Assembly: GCF_002234675.1 (NCBI RefSeq)
Contig: NC_019863.2
Location: forward strand, 2,284,609-2,348,608
Length of the DNA: 64,000 nt
Direction of reading: 5' to 3'
From: Oryzias latipes
Lineage: Eukaryota > Chordata > Actinopteri > Beloniformes > Adrianichthyidae
This document shows, one piece after another, positions 11,288 through 23,250 of this stretch; the first letter of the stretch is position 1, and each line of letters opens with the position of its first letter. Both the position numbers and the translations under genes were made by a program. The notes beneath the pieces were generated by a model. It searched no databases. It was not told the DNA's origin and saw nothing but the letters and a program-made list of their open reading frames with translations.

Positions 11288-11924
11288 TTTATTTTACATT
11301 GTTTACTAAAACAGCAATATTCCTTTTTGCAAACTGGATATAAACTTTGACATGCCAGTCAGCAGAGAGCTCCTACAATAGTGGTTGTGACCTTGCATTG
11401 GTCGGTTCTGCATGTTTGGATGGTAGCCGTGAGTCTCTTTCTTCAGAACTGTCAGAGAAAAACCGGAAGGAGAGAGCCAGAGCGCCGAGCTCGGACCCCA
11501 ACAGGACGTGAGACTACTCGGGAAAAGTGCAGCTGGAAGGTTTCTGCATGGTTTTTGACCACATGACGGCAGATACACAACACTAACGCTTGTCGTTGAT
11601 GACATGTTAATAACCCATGCAAGCTGGATGCATCTTAGTGCACGTATGAGCACATGCATGAGCACGTGACATTCACGGAAAACATTGACCGGTAGTCCCC
11701 TTGGATGTGCCATGGCTTCAACATGAAGATTACAGCAGACGTGATCAGCATTTCAGAGCCATCCATAGTTGCTTTTACATTTAGAAATGGTTAAAAAAAA
11801 CGTCTGTTTTTGGTGATAGCAATGCAATGAGTGGCCATCCACACCACCTATGTGGATGAGATGAGAGCCTTTCATCCTGATGGCGTTTCCCATAGAAATC
11901 CTAAAGTCTTCCTTCTTCTCCAGC
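11288..11924 (-). other. tmcc2: tmcc2 3' UTR with polyadenylation signal
   Basis: Downstream of the tmcc2 stop on the minus strand, the first AATAAA is the complement of TTTATT at 11288-11293. This gives a UTR of roughly 640 bases. Inferred from the hexamer only. Confidence 0.45.
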
Positions 11925-14900
11925 TTAACTGGGCAGCAGCCACACCTCCACAAAGTCCCACTGCTTCCACAGCACGAACAGCAGCAGGGTCAGCAGCACC
12001 GTGGACGCCACGCGGGCTCTGGTCTTCATGAGCGGCGTGATGAAGTTGGCCAGCGTGGAGACGAAGACCAGCAGCACGGCCATGAGGGCCAGGATGACGT
12101 TGATGAGCTTCCCCAGCAGGGCTCGGGCGTTGGCGTTCTCCACCCCTTCCAGCTGCACCACCTGCTGCTGCTGCTGCTGCAGCTCCAGCTTGGTGATGCG
12201 GGTCAGACACGACTCCACGGCCTCCTGCGGGGACAGAGCAAGGCGCCGCCGGCACCACGGTTCAGCTCATCGCAACATTCCAACAAACCTGCTGTTTCTT
12301 AAATGTTTATTTGTTTTGAAATGTTATTAAAATACGCCGCTAACGTGAGTTTGTGTCATTTAAACGTCATCTTTCAAAGAACTGACTTTTAAATGACATA
12401 AATCAACAGCTTTAGCAGCTTTAATGCCTTTGTTTCCCTCAAAAGGTCATTTTTAATCAACCAAAGTTTATTTTTGTATCCTGATTAGCATTGCTATTAG
12501 ATTCAATACACACTGTTCTCAGGAGAATAATGTCAAGAATAACTTTTATATGCATAAACCTTCATTTAATCTAGTAAAACGACAGTGATAAGTGATTAAA
12601 CCCCCTGTTCCATGAGCGGTTTTCACTAAACCTCCATGAAATCATGAACGCAGCGAAGAATGCATTTATTTCATGACTGTTTCTGGGTATTAACTCCAAA
12701 TGTTTGATTTCATTCGGACATTTTCAACGCCTGATGGATTGACAATGGCTGTCTAATCCAATCGAAGCTAATCTTTTTGAGAATGGGGCGTGGCCTACAT
12801 ATTTCAAATGATCTGTATGAGAAAAACAGATATTAGTTCATCCTGGAGGTAATTATTTGTTGGGTCCTTTTTTTCAGTTTTTAAGCAATTTCTTTACATG
12901 CTTGGTGTCATTTAAATGTAGATTAACTCATTCACTGTTAACATTATAACAAAGACGGCCATTTTTGTTTGATCTCCAATACGTTGATATCATGAATGTT
13001 CTTTCAGGCACAGCAGACTAGGCTGTGTCCAAATTCCTTCCCTATTCCCCACATAGTGCACTATATAGTGCGTTCACCATTTTGTAGTGCCGTCCGAATC
13101 TACATTTACAAAATCAAGTGCCCTAGAAATTTCCCAGAAGTCTCTGCAAAAAACCAGCGTGCATCGATCTTCGAATATAGACCACAATGCATTACGTCGG
13201 AACAATTTTTGCCCAAAAGATTTATTTAAATGTGTTTTTTTTAACAAACCATGAACGTTTATTATCTTCAGAAGACACTGGTCTTCAGTGGTCAGCTCTG
13301 AATCGGGTCGCTACAAAGCTGCAGTTTCCTCCAGGCAGGACGGGTCTGTACCTGAATGTCTCTGGCTCGCTCGTAGGACTGGTAGGCCACCTTCTCCTCC
13401 ATGCTGGCCAGCTCCTGCTTCAGGTTGGACATCTCATTCTGGTGCAGCTCGGTGAGGTCGTTCAGCTGCTCCTCCAGACGCTCATACCTGAACGTGCATC
13501 GCAGCATTTTAAAGTCACCAAACATCCAAGACGTCCACATGTCCGATCATGCACAAAATGTGTCTTTTCTTCACGAGACAAACCAGCGACGGCACTTTGT
13601 GATGAATCTACTCTCACAGAAAGAAAGACATGCATTTTCATCCGCAGGTTTAGGTTTAGATTTGAATTGATTCCAGAAGCACGGAGAATGATTTTGGAAG
13701 GTTTGTCTTCCTGTTTTTGATCTTTGAGGGTTCGCTGTTGTGTTTGCGTGGACGCATCTTTGTTTACCACGGGGTTTTTGAAGCAAGCTCCCCGTGTGCC
13801 GCGGGGAATTATTCAATTTCCTCTTAGTGGAAAACATTTAGCCAGGATTGCCAGGAATATCAGCTCTATGTTCATCCAAACTGGACCAGGTTTCACACTG
13901 AGGAGTCAGGAAAATGGTAAAATGGTAAATGGGCAGCCGTGGTGCAGCGGTAGGGCGGTCGACCCATGATCGTAAGATTGCAGGTTCGATTCCCGCCTTG
14001 CATGCCCATGGGTCGAAGTGTCCTTGGGCAAGACACTGAACCCCACCTTTCCTCTGGTGGTAGGCGGGCGCCTGTGTTTGGCAGCGGAGCCGCCACCAGT
14101 GTGTGAATGTGTGTGTGACTGTAAAGCACTTTGTCCTTGTAGGAAGAAAGGTGCTATATAAGTATACACCATTTACCATTCATCCAAACTGGACCAGGTT
14201 TCACACTGAGGAGTCAGGAAAATGAAAGATCATAAAGGACTTTTTTGTGCTTGTTTGATTTGATGCTTTGAGTTGAAATTTTCTCACATGCTTTTGTGCT
14301 GTTGAGCCTTGTCATTATTATCAAGGAGTTTAAAAATCCTGCTTTGTGCAATAATACATGCATTCTACATGCATAAGGAGACTATATGAGTTTAGGACAG
14401 GGCTCTGGAACCTGAGGCTCGGCTCTTTAACCCCTTCATTGTGGCTCTTTGGCTTTAAAGGCATGAATACAGTAGTGGGTTTGCTAGTTTTGGTTCATTT
14501 GTTTTCATTGATAAAGTTTTGTGGTTGTTTTTATATTCTGATCTTCTGCTGTACAACAGTGTCTAGTTGCTGTTCAGAAGCAACATTCTTAAAATATACA
14601 GTTGCATTTACATGTGTTGATTTAAAAAAGACGGGTTCTGCACCAGTGTTGTCGTGTTTCTATTTGACAGTAGGAGGAGAAAATGGATAAAGGTGCACCA
14701 CTGTCACAATGACAGAAAATGACATGTTTGATTGGATTTCTTAATAGGTTGAATGTTGTAAATCCTTCAACCCATTGTTTCTCTGTTTCTCTTTCTTTAT
14801 TATAGTATCGTCCACCATTTTTTGGTGCTTAACACAATTTTTTCAGTTATTTTAACCATTCATTTATTCAAATGTTCTGCTATTTCAGCTTATTTCAGCT

Positions 14901-17900
14901 GTGACTTTTGATCCTTCAAATCCTTGAACTTTTCCAGATATTCCAGGATTTTTGCCTCCATTGAAATCCATGGGGAATCCTTGGTGCAGAAGCTCGCTGG
15001 TTCGAGACCCTGCGCTGGCATTTTTCACAAAAACATCTTTTTTGTTATTGTGCTGTTTTCATTTTCTGAATTTTCTTGTGGAAATGCAGCTTCAAGTTAC
15101 TCTTTTGCAACGGGAGGATCTTATGTGACTCAGGGTGTATTTTATTTTGAAAGAATATTTTGAATGTAAGTGCTGCTGTCGAAAGTAGGAGAAGCTAAAA
15201 TTGTTATAGGAAAAAATAACACTGCTACTATTGAAGTTATGTAAATATTTGAATGAATGGCTTAAAGACCCACTCCAATGGAAATGCTGCTTATGGTGTT
15301 TTAACATGTTCTTGTAGCATCACATTCAAATGGTTGTGAATCAGGAACCATTTGATAGTGTTTAGAGTGTTTTGTGGCGTAAAATCTACAAATTGCGGCC
15401 CGTGAGCTCCCTGTTCCACTCCATTCTGATGCATCACCTGCAGACAAACCGAACCATGAAGGTCTTCGTGTTCCTCGTTTGAGCTGGAATCTGGATCTAA
15501 ACTGGACGGCTGGATAGCTCTGATATTGATCAACATTTTTTTTGCACTGCTCTTGTTAGGTTGGGGATTTGAGGGGCTGTAAACTAGCAGGTGAGCATGT
15601 GAACAAATGGATGATGGGAACTAGTGACAATCTTCTTCTGCCCAGTCCAGCTCAAAACTCAGAGGTGAATTTCTGATGAACTCCTGCCGCTCTCCACAAA
15701 CTGTCTCCTAGAAAATGAAACAGGATTTTTGAATTTGGCCAATAACAGCATCATCAGAATTAAAGACCACTGCGAATGCTTTGACAGTGGATCAAAAGAT
15801 GATTGGAGCGGAACTTTAATGTTCACAAAGACAGAAAAAAAGGTGTTTTTTTTCTAAAAAGTGAACTTTGTGGCTCTTTCTGGGTTTTGCTCAATAAAAA
15901 ACTGGACCAAATGTCTCTTTTAGTGTTAAAGGCTACAGACCTCTGGTTTTAGGAAGATGAGAGAGCAAAGATCCTCACGAGGAATTCCAAATTAAAAAAC
16001 AGCAAGCCAAGCAAAAATACAGTCCTTCAATTACCAGATGTTATATGTAATCCAGTAAACGGTCAAATCATATGAATTGCTTTTTGTTAAGCAAAAACAA
16101 AAAACATAGAACAGTTTGAATGGGATTTATATAAAGAAACCATAGACACCCCCCACCGCCGCACCTTAGGGTTCATTGAAAACTGAACGGGCCGTCACAT
16201 TCTGGACCATCTTTACGGGTTTGCTGTGAATGCTGGGAGACTAGAGAGAAATGTTTTGAAGGTTGAGAAGATGAACTTTGTCCTGAAACTCCACATTCTG
16301 AACAGGAAGTAACTGGAGCCGGTTCAGTTCAGCACAGCTCCGTTTGACACCAAACACAAGTTGTTTCCTAAACCTTTTTACAGTCACCATGACAGCTGCA
16401 CTGGGGAGATTTCAACCATCAGTGTGTACATAAAGTTCACAGAGCAAAGAGTAGAAGCCCATGAAGGCGGGGCTTTGGTATGATACAGTTGGCGAGCTGG
16501 CAACGACCATGGAACCAAAATAACTGACTTCCTGTTGACCCAAGACGTTTCTCAGCAAGTAGAAAAGTTTGCCAAAGAATTCCGGACAGAGGTTGTGTGT
16601 GACGGAGATGGTGTGTGTGTTCTGGTGAGGGGGGGGTCTGTACCTGTATCTCTCCTCTTGCAGACACTGCGTCATGTAGGAGTAGTCGCTCCGCAGCTGC
16701 CCCTTCATGTCCTCGATGGCGTCCTCCATGTGAGTCTGACTGGCTTTGATCTCCTGCAGCCCCTCCAGAAGAGAGTCCCAGGAACCGTGGATATGGTGGT
16801 GGTGGTGGTGTCCGTCCAGGCGGGGGCTCCCCATCACTGGTCCCAACATCCCCCCTCCTGTTCCGGCCCCCCCTGAATTGCTGCCCACAGCAGAGCCGGA
16901 TGTGGCGCTGGAGCACTCGTCGTCGCTGCCGTACTTTGGGCTGGAGACCAAGGTGGCGCTGCCGCTGAGGGCGCGGGGGGTGGGCGTGTCCTCAGAGTGG
17001 CCCCCGACTCCGTCCTCGAGTGTGTCCTTCAAGTGAGTAATGTTATCAGCGCTGCCAAACTTGTTCCTGATCAGGCTGGCAAACTCTCTGGGCTTGGAGA
17101 CCACAGCTGTGTGGGTGAGTGCAGAGACTCCACCCTTGACCCCTTCAACGACTCCGCCTCCAAAGCCACTGATACCAGCACGAACGTTGGCTCCCACATC
17201 CTTTAATCCCTGCTGCATGTCTCGCAGGACATCCTTGGGCTGCCGGGCAGGGCCGTTCTGCAAAGAGGAGAGAGGAAACGAAGAAGCAGAGAGGTGGTGT
17301 TTGGGTTTGAGGGTGAGGAGAACAAGTCTGCAGAGTTTTGGTGAGACACAGGTCTGTCTACCTGCATTGGTAGAAATACAGGTGGAGTCTGAAGCACATA
17401 GAACCAGACTCTCCCAGGAGACTATTTAAAAATGTCCCTTTCCAAGGTCCACTCACTGGCCACTTTCTTAAGCACACCTGTCCAACGACTCGTTCATGAA
17501 CATTTCTAATCAGCCAATCTCATGGCAGCAACTCACTGCATGTAAGCGTGGTCCAGATGATCTGCTGCAGTTCAAACCCCGTATCAGAACGGAGAAGAAA
17601 AGGGATTGAAGTGACTTTGAACGTGGTTTATGGTGCCAGACAGGCTGGTCTGAGTATTTCAGAAACTGCTGATCTACTGGGACGTTCCCCCACAACCATG
17701 TATAGGGTTTACAGAGAATGGACAGAAAAAGAGAAAATATTCAGTGAGCTGCAGTTCTGTGAACAGAAATGCCTCGTTGATGCCAGAGGTCAGAGGAGAA
17801 TGACCAGACTGGTTCCAGCTGATAGAAAGACAACAGAAACTCAAAGAACCACTGGTTCCAATTGAGGTCTGCAGAAGAGCATCTCTGAACGCACATGTCC

Positions 17901-18649
17901 AGCTTGGAGGCAGATGGACTACAGCAGCAGAAGACCACACCAGGTACCACTCCTGTCAGCTAAGAACAGGAAACTGAGGCTACAATTCACTCAGACTCAC
18001 CAAAACTGGACAATAGAAGATTAGAAGAACGTCATCTGGTCTGATGAGTCTCCATGTGTAGCTGACAAATCTGCAGCAACTGTGTGATGCTGTCATGACA
18101 TTATGGACCAAACTCTCTGAGGAATGTTTCCAGAACCTTGTTGAATCTATGCCACCAAGGATTAAGGCAGTTCTGAAGGTCAAAGGGGTCAAACCCAGAG
18201 CTAATAAAGTGGCCTGTGAGTGTAATCTGTGTAAAAATGGTCCATCTTACCTGCTCAATCTCCTTTAACTTCTTGTGATAGTGCTCAAGTTTCTTGTGCA
18301 AGTGTGCAATGGACTGTGCAGACTTCTGGTTCTTCTTTTCAAACACCTGCTTGATTCTGGAGGCCTGCTGTTTGTCCGCGTTATGGGCCAGCTTCAGGTA
18401 CTCCGCCACGTTGTCATCGCGAGCCTCCTGCTCCACCCGGATCTGTTCTGTGACCTTCAGGATCTTCTGCTGCAGGTGCTCCAGAGCTGCACGTGTCCGC
18501 GGCGGCTCACCAGCCGCTGAGCCCTCAGCTCCACTCGCCACAACCGCAGCCGCTGTGGCCCCCGCTCCATCCGTGCTGATGTTGGTGTCAGAGCCACCAT
18601 GGCTGCTGGTGGATGGTAGCCCCAGGGTCGAAACCTCACTCTTGTCCAG
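11925..18649 (-). CDS. tmcc2: Transmembrane and coiled-coil domain protein 2 (N-terminal exon missing from the model)
   Basis: Four in-frame exons run on the minus strand, 18649-18251, 17257-16644, 13487-13352 and 12224-11925, giving 482 codons plus stop. The first begins in phase 0 after a CAG acceptor and has no Met, so at least one upstream exon is needed. In order: a coiled coil ([19 protein letters not shown] onward), a Gly-rich segment ([20 protein letters not shown]), a Ser-rich linker ([15 protein letters not shown]), a run of six His, a second coiled coil ([18 protein letters not shown]), a Q6 tract, then two hydrophobic segments ([33 protein letters not shown]) ending LLPS. The tail fits TMCC2 better than TMCC1 or TMCC3. 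The family are ER membrane proteins. Introns hold a SINE, a family B MITE and a Tc1 remnant. Confidence 0.92.
13022..13200. repeat. Small 'gtgtccaaatt' MITE-like repeat in a tmcc2 intron
   Basis: It starts 'ctgtgtccaaattccttccc' and contains 'agtgcactatatagtgcg', a motif of a common fish repeat. A compact relative with clean inverted ends lies at 42495-42586. Confidence 0.45.
13871..14224 (+). mobile_element. tRNA-derived SINE with 46-bp target duplication
   Basis: The element body is 13917-14178. Its tRNA-like head has an A-box region 'tggtgcagcggtagggcg' and a B box 'ggttcgattcccg'. Next come 'gtgtccttgggcaagacac' and a tail 'ctgtaaagcactttg..ggtgctatataagta'. The ends 'atggtaaatgg' and 'ccatttacca' are inverted. 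Both sides carry an identical 46-bp direct repeat, 13871-13916 and 14179-14224, starting 'ttcatccaaactgg' and ending 'gtcaggaaaatg'. The identity implies a recent insertion. Despite the tRNA-like boxes it is not a tRNA gene. Confidence 0.9.
15262..15819. mobile_element. Family B MITE, best-preserved copy (tmcc2 intron)
   Basis: The ends are inverted: 'ttaaagacccactccaat' on the left and 'attggagcggaactttaa' on the right. Nine or so relatives in the window share its interior, including 'ctgccgctctccacaaactg' (elsewhere 'gcagagcggcaggagttca'). There is no transposase. The superfamily is unclear because target duplications are not evident. Confidence 0.65.
17450..18222 (+). mobile_element. Tc1/mariner element, internally deleted, in a tmcc2 intron
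   Basis: The inverted ends are 'cactcactggccacttt' and 'aaagtggcctgtgagtg'. The interior matches a widespread fish Tc1 family: transposase-derived 'tttcagaaactgctgatcta', 'ttgatgccagaggtcagagg', 'caccaaaactggacaataga' and 'tctggtctgatgagtctcc'. It is 773 bp against about 1.2 kb or more for a full element. Reading frames are broken, so it is dead. Confidence 0.85.
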
Positions 18650-18758
18650 CTGAGGAGACATGAGCACAGGTCAGAGCCACAAAGGTCAGGCTGAAAACCA
18701 AACACTTAGGTTGTATTTTATCCAATCTTCCTTTAAACCAGAGGCCTGCATCCCTTAA

Positions 18759-18963
18759 CCCTTGTGCTATCTTAGATGACCCCACCCTTACATTGACATG
18801 TTCTCTCTACCATGACAAAGGTGGATAAAGGTGGAAAGATTTCATGTAATCCATGGACACCAGTGAAGATCACAAATCATTGAAGAAAAAAGGTTCAGAG
18901 CACTGTCTAGTGGGTCTAGATGACCCAACTCCCAACGTTAAAGGGACTAGGATAGCACAAGGG
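18759..18963. mobile_element. piggyBac-like MITE (family A), intact 205-bp copy
   Basis: TTAA on both sides (18755-18758 and 18964-18967). The ends are CCCTTGTGCTATCTTAG and AGGATAGCACAAGGG. The interior has 'ccaccctt', 'ctaccatgacaaaggtgg' and 'gtaatccatggacaccag'. It lies just upstream of the first identified tmcc2 exon. Confidence 0.85.
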
Positions 18964-18967
18964 TTAA

Positions 18968-20150
18968 CGCTAAAAAATTCATTTGGTCCAGTTTCTTACA
19001 GAGTAAAGTCCAGCGAGAGCCAAAAACTCCTACCTCATCGTTTAAAATAAATATACATAATTTATGAATTGGTAACCATTCAGCCATTTACATTTATGAA
19101 ATGTAGCTTTTAAATATTTACAATCATTAATATTATAGTGATAAAAATATTGTAATATTTTGTATACAACACTTAAAACAAGTTCCTTCTCAAAAATAAA
19201 ATACACATGGTGTCAAATAAGACACAGATCTGCTGCAGCACATTTTACAGAATAAAAAATGCTAAATAATCGAGTCAAAGAGGATTTTTTCTATTATTCT
19301 GACCTCCTTTTTCTCCTTTTCCTATCATTTATAGACATGACAACATTGGTATAGAATCAAAATATCAAAAATATATGAATAAGTAACTGCAATTGTGTAC
19401 TTCAGGAACTTGGTGTCTGAACAGCAACGACAGTGTTGTGCAGCAGAAGACAAGAGAACGTGGTTATCATTTTGCTCAGTTTTCTGACATGTAAAAAATC
19501 GAAACATAAATGACGTCCCTAGAGCCACAAGGGAGGAATAGAAAAGCCACCTGTGGACCACAGGTTGCTGACCCCTGCTTTTCAAATATGAGCAGACAGA
19601 AGTTATTTAATATTTAAGGCACAACATGGAAGGAAAATTTGAATTATTTTGAAGAGTAAAATGAAACTAACACGAAAGAAAATGATCACGAATTTGAAGT
19701 AATGACATAAGGCGTTTCAATAGTTTTGGATTCTTGTTCCACCAAGAGGAAATTCCAAGGCTTTCCAATCAATCCGAATGAGGTGGCAGAGAGGACAGGT
19801 AAAGGTGTGTTTGTCAGATTCTGTCTGTGTTGCCTGGATTGCTCCTTGGCTTCATTTAAAGGGTAATAAACAGGTTTTGCCAAGAAACAATCAAATTGTT
19901 GATTTAACATCTATTAAACACGCATTTCCTGCCTCTTGTGCTGTTAGCAACAACAATAAAGACTTGAAGGCTTTAAGGGGATTTTTTAGGGGTTTTCGGA
20001 GCATCTCAGTAGCAGCAAACACGTGAAAAACAAAGTGAAAGAGCTGAGCATGAACTGAAGCGGCCTGACTCATGGAGGAGCTCTAACAGCTCAGGCAGCA
20101 GAGAGCTGAGTGCAGCGGCCATCTTTATTAATTATGTGAAGCATAATTCT
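18968..20150. other. AT-rich stretch upstream of the known tmcc2 exons, no gene recognised
   Basis: Probably tmcc2 intron 1 or upstream DNA. 19360-19570 contains low-grade repeat-like text ('gaacagcaacgacagtgttg', 'tgctgacccctgct'), resembling in reverse a segment at 14460-14660. No coding exon was found. Confidence 0.4.
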
Positions 20151-20379
20151 AGTTTCCTTCAGCAGAGCCTCAGAGCCTTACCCTAAAAACTGAAGATGAC
20201 TTTTCTTATCAAATGCATGGATGGATGGAGATCTACCAGATCAGAGCTGTCCTTCTCTGAGGACAATCCTCCGGGACCTGCAGTGCCCCCCATGTGGGGG
20301 ATTCCCTGCTCTGAATGCTGGGTGCAGCTGCATGGGGGGGGGGGGGGGGGTCTGGTTTGACTCCCCCGCCTGAAGCCAA

Positions 20380-21300
20380 CACACCGCAATCTGACGCCTC
20401 AGAGCTGGAGCGCGCCAGCGGACGCATGACACCGACACGTCTATTTTTGCGCTGGAGCTGCGCGCCTGTGTGAGAGGAGCGAGCACGCGCGCGTTGGCTC
20501 TTCAAAGCGGGTTAGAATGGTGTCGGGGCAGATTCCAGATGAGCGCCGCGCGCGCAGATTAGTCCCGTCCTGATCTTGGGAGGGAAAGTGAGAAGCTAAG
20601 ATGAGGCTTGCAGCATGGGACAGTAGGGGGGGGGGGGGGTGTCAGCATTGGCCCAGATACCAAACACAGAGCTGGGGGGTGGGGGGTGGGTGTCATAACA
20701 TGCCTGAAGTTTGTAGTGTAAAAGCACACGGACGGCGCGGCGGAGGAGAGCCGAGCTGAGATGAAGATGGAGATGGCAGAAAACAACAGGACGTGGTCTG
20801 TCTGTGGCTTCCTGGAGACACACTGTGACACGAGAGATGGATGTCAACACGCGTGGATGTGGACGCACGAGGACGACACACACGCAGCACAGCGACGACA
20901 ACAAAATATTCAATCAGAAACGTTACCATACTGCTTTAATCCAATTTTTGCAGCGACATTGCAAGTGTCTGTTCGAGGCCCATCCTCCTCCTCCTCCTCC
21001 TCTCTCCCTCCTCCCTCTTTGCACACCAAGGAGCAGCCCCCCTCCTCAAATGAGTCTGCTCCCAGCAGCTATCGCGCGCGCCATCACCGCTCCGGATTCT
21101 AACGCTCCATCGTTAACGACATCAGCATCCACAGCCTGCTCCCTCTGCGCTCGTCTGTTTTCCTCCCTCTCCTTTGTGTCGTACGACCACCCCCCCCTCC
21201 TCCTCCTCCTGCCGCCTCCCTCTGCTTCACCCTCCGCCCCGCTCTCCCTCCGCATCTCTCTGTCTGCGCAAATGGGAGCAGTTCTGCCCTGTAATGGATG
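20380..21300 (-). promoter_or_regulatory. GC-rich block, candidate promoter/first exon of tmcc2
   Basis: CpGs cluster at 20400-20560 and 20990-21260, next to G runs (17 G at 20334-20350). On the minus strand 21.05-21.30 kb is purine-rich like a 5' UTR. The position, 2-3 kb upstream of the first tmcc2 exon, fits an alternative promoter. No confirmed start codon or splice donor was found. The proline-rich and low-complexity ORFs here are not treated as genes. Confidence 0.3.
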
Positions 21301-21420
21301 AGGGAGCAGCAGGACAGATGATGGAGGGAATGGACAGAAGGAGGTGGGGGGAGGCTCAGCAGAGGGAGGGAGGGAGGGTGGCTCCAGGCCTGCACCTTGA
21401 GTGCAAACAGCCTGTGTGAC

Positions 21421-21541
21421 TGATGCCAACACACACACACACACACACAGTGACCACCTCCCTTTTCTTGTGTGCTCATCACAGAAGATGAAGGAGGAGG
21501 CGCCACCACTGAGAACTTGTTGGAGTGTCCTCTGAAGATGT

Positions 21542-21584
<43 letters not shown>

Positions 21585-21615
21585 TGTGTGTGTGTGTGTG
21601 TGCATGTGTGCAGGA
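21421..21615. repeat. (CA)n/(TG)n microsatellites
   Basis: There is a short (AC)n at about 21428-21448 and a long (TG)n at 21543-21603 with a single GG interruption. The antisense and sense ORFs made of HTHT or CVCV are artefacts of this tract. Confidence 0.9.
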
Positions 21616-21797
21616 GGATGGAGGCTGAGCGCACATGAAAGCAAGCTTTCATCAACACCTTCAAAAGCAGCTCCGGTCCAGAGAAGCTCAGGTTCCTCCT
21701 CTTTCAGGTGCAGCAGAGGAGCGTGGGAGAAGCGCTGAAGCTGTCAGGGAGGCTCCAGAAAAATCTGCTGCCCAGCAACAAACCAAAAACTGAAGAC

Positions 21798-22990
21798 CTA
21801 CAGTGGAGGAAAGAAGTGTTGCCGGTCTTGTTGTCTATTTTGAAAAATTGTGGACTTGGGCCCCTTTTGAACTAACCGATTCAAATGTCTTCTAAATCAT
21901 TCCGATTTGGTGGCTGTTGCTTGGCAAAGCTGAGCTTCAGTTCTCTCCACAGGTTTTCTACAGGACTGAGGTCCAGAGACTGGCTGGACCGCTCCATGAC
22001 CACGATCTGCTTCTTCAGCCTTGGTTGTCTTGGCTGTATGTTTTGGGTCAAGGTCCTGTTAAGAGCCACCCATCCACCACACATTTGGAGGTAAGCACAT
22101 CCTCCCATCCACACGGGGAAGTTGCCCTGTGCAGAAAAAGCTCCCCACAGCATAATGCTTCCACCTCCATGCTTGACAGTGGGGATGGTGTTCTTGGGGT
22201 CAAAGGCAGCATTTCTCTTCCTCCAAACAAGACGGCTTGAGTCGGTAGATGCCAAAGAGCTCGTTGTTTGGTCTAATCTGACCACAGCACCTTCTTCCAA
22301 TCACTGTCCAGTCATTAAGGTGTTCCCTGACACACTTCAGGTGGGCCGGCACATCTGCCTTCCTCAGCAGGGGGACTTAGCACTCTCTACTAGATGTCAA
22401 ACCATTGCAGCATAAAGTATCACCAATGGTTTTCTTGGTGACTGTGGTCACAGCTGCTTTCAGATCATCAGCCCACTCCTGCCGTGTTGTTTTAGGCCAA
22501 TTTCTCTCTGTTCTCATGATCATGGAAACCGTTTCCACCAGGACAGATCTGGTTTGGAGCCCCAGACCTAAAGGTCCACTGATGATTATGTTCTTGTGTT
22601 TTGGCAGAATTGCACCAACAATTGTCATGGTAACCCCCAGCTTCTTGCTGATGGTTTTGTTGTCCATCAGTTCTACAATCTTCTCCCTTAGATCCAATGA
22701 AAACTCTTTAGTCTTTTCCATGTCTGATGGACTCTGGACAGGTGTCTTTTCTACAGGCGTCTTCAATTCAGGTGACAGGTTGAAGAGGAGAGTCTAACTG
22801 GTCTGTGTGAACCAGAACTCTTAATGGTTGCTAGGGGATCAAACACTGGAGTCCCTTGATGAAATCTAAATAAATGTATATACGTTTGTTTGATGTGCTT
22901 TGTGATTTTCTATCTCTCACTGTTCAAATAAATCTACAGATGACAGATTGTCCTCTATTGTACCTGCAGAACATATTGGGAATTTCCTCC
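21798..22990 (-). mobile_element. Tc1-like transposon with broken transposase
   Basis: It starts at 'tacagtggaggaaagaagtg'. On the minus strand, 22755-22377 gives a Tc1 helix-turn-helix start (MEKTKEFSLDLREKIVELMD) and 22300-21881 gives the catalytic part (KHGGGSIMLWGAFSAQG; LDLSPVENLWRELK). The two lie in different frames with a stop between. The HGGGSIMLWG block is typical of Tc1 DDE transposases. Frameshifts show it is inactive. Confidence 0.85.
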
Positions 22991-23173
22991 AGAACAGACA
23001 TATAACACTAAAGCAGATTGCCATAAAATGCAAAGTAAAGCCAACAGAGAGAAGGCTGCAGTTGATCTGCTGGAGGGGGCGAGGACGGATCTCCATTCAC
23101 TGTTTTTACGCCTCCTCTCTGCTCTTTGTCTCTTTCTTTTACTTGTTTAACTATAATCAGGATTGCAGCAAGA

Positions 23174-23250
23174 AGTATCACCAATGGTTTTCTTGGTGAC
23201 TGTGGTCACAGCTGCTTTGAGATCATCAACCCACTCCTGCCGTGTTGTTT
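23174..23250 (-). mobile_element. Second Tc1 transposase fragment
   Basis: This nearly repeats 22417-22493 ('gtatcaccaatggttttctt', 'cactcctgccgtgttgttt') with few changes. It is a detached piece of the same or a related element. Confidence 0.7.

Noticed and set aside
13917-14178. tRNA gene (A and B boxes present)
   Set aside because: The boxes belong to a SINE head. The tail, flanking duplication and lack of a full cloverleaf argue against a functional tRNA. The same applies at 34755-34980 and 59420-59690.
17548-17865. 105-aa plus-strand ORF with transposase-like composition in the tmcc2 intron
   Set aside because: It is a fragment of the dead Tc1 element at 17450-18222, not a separate gene.
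20183-21445. Proline-rich and HTHT/CVCV ORFs of 60-180 aa
   Set aside because: They come from homopolymers, CCT/CTC runs and CA/TG microsatellites. No domain or splice support.
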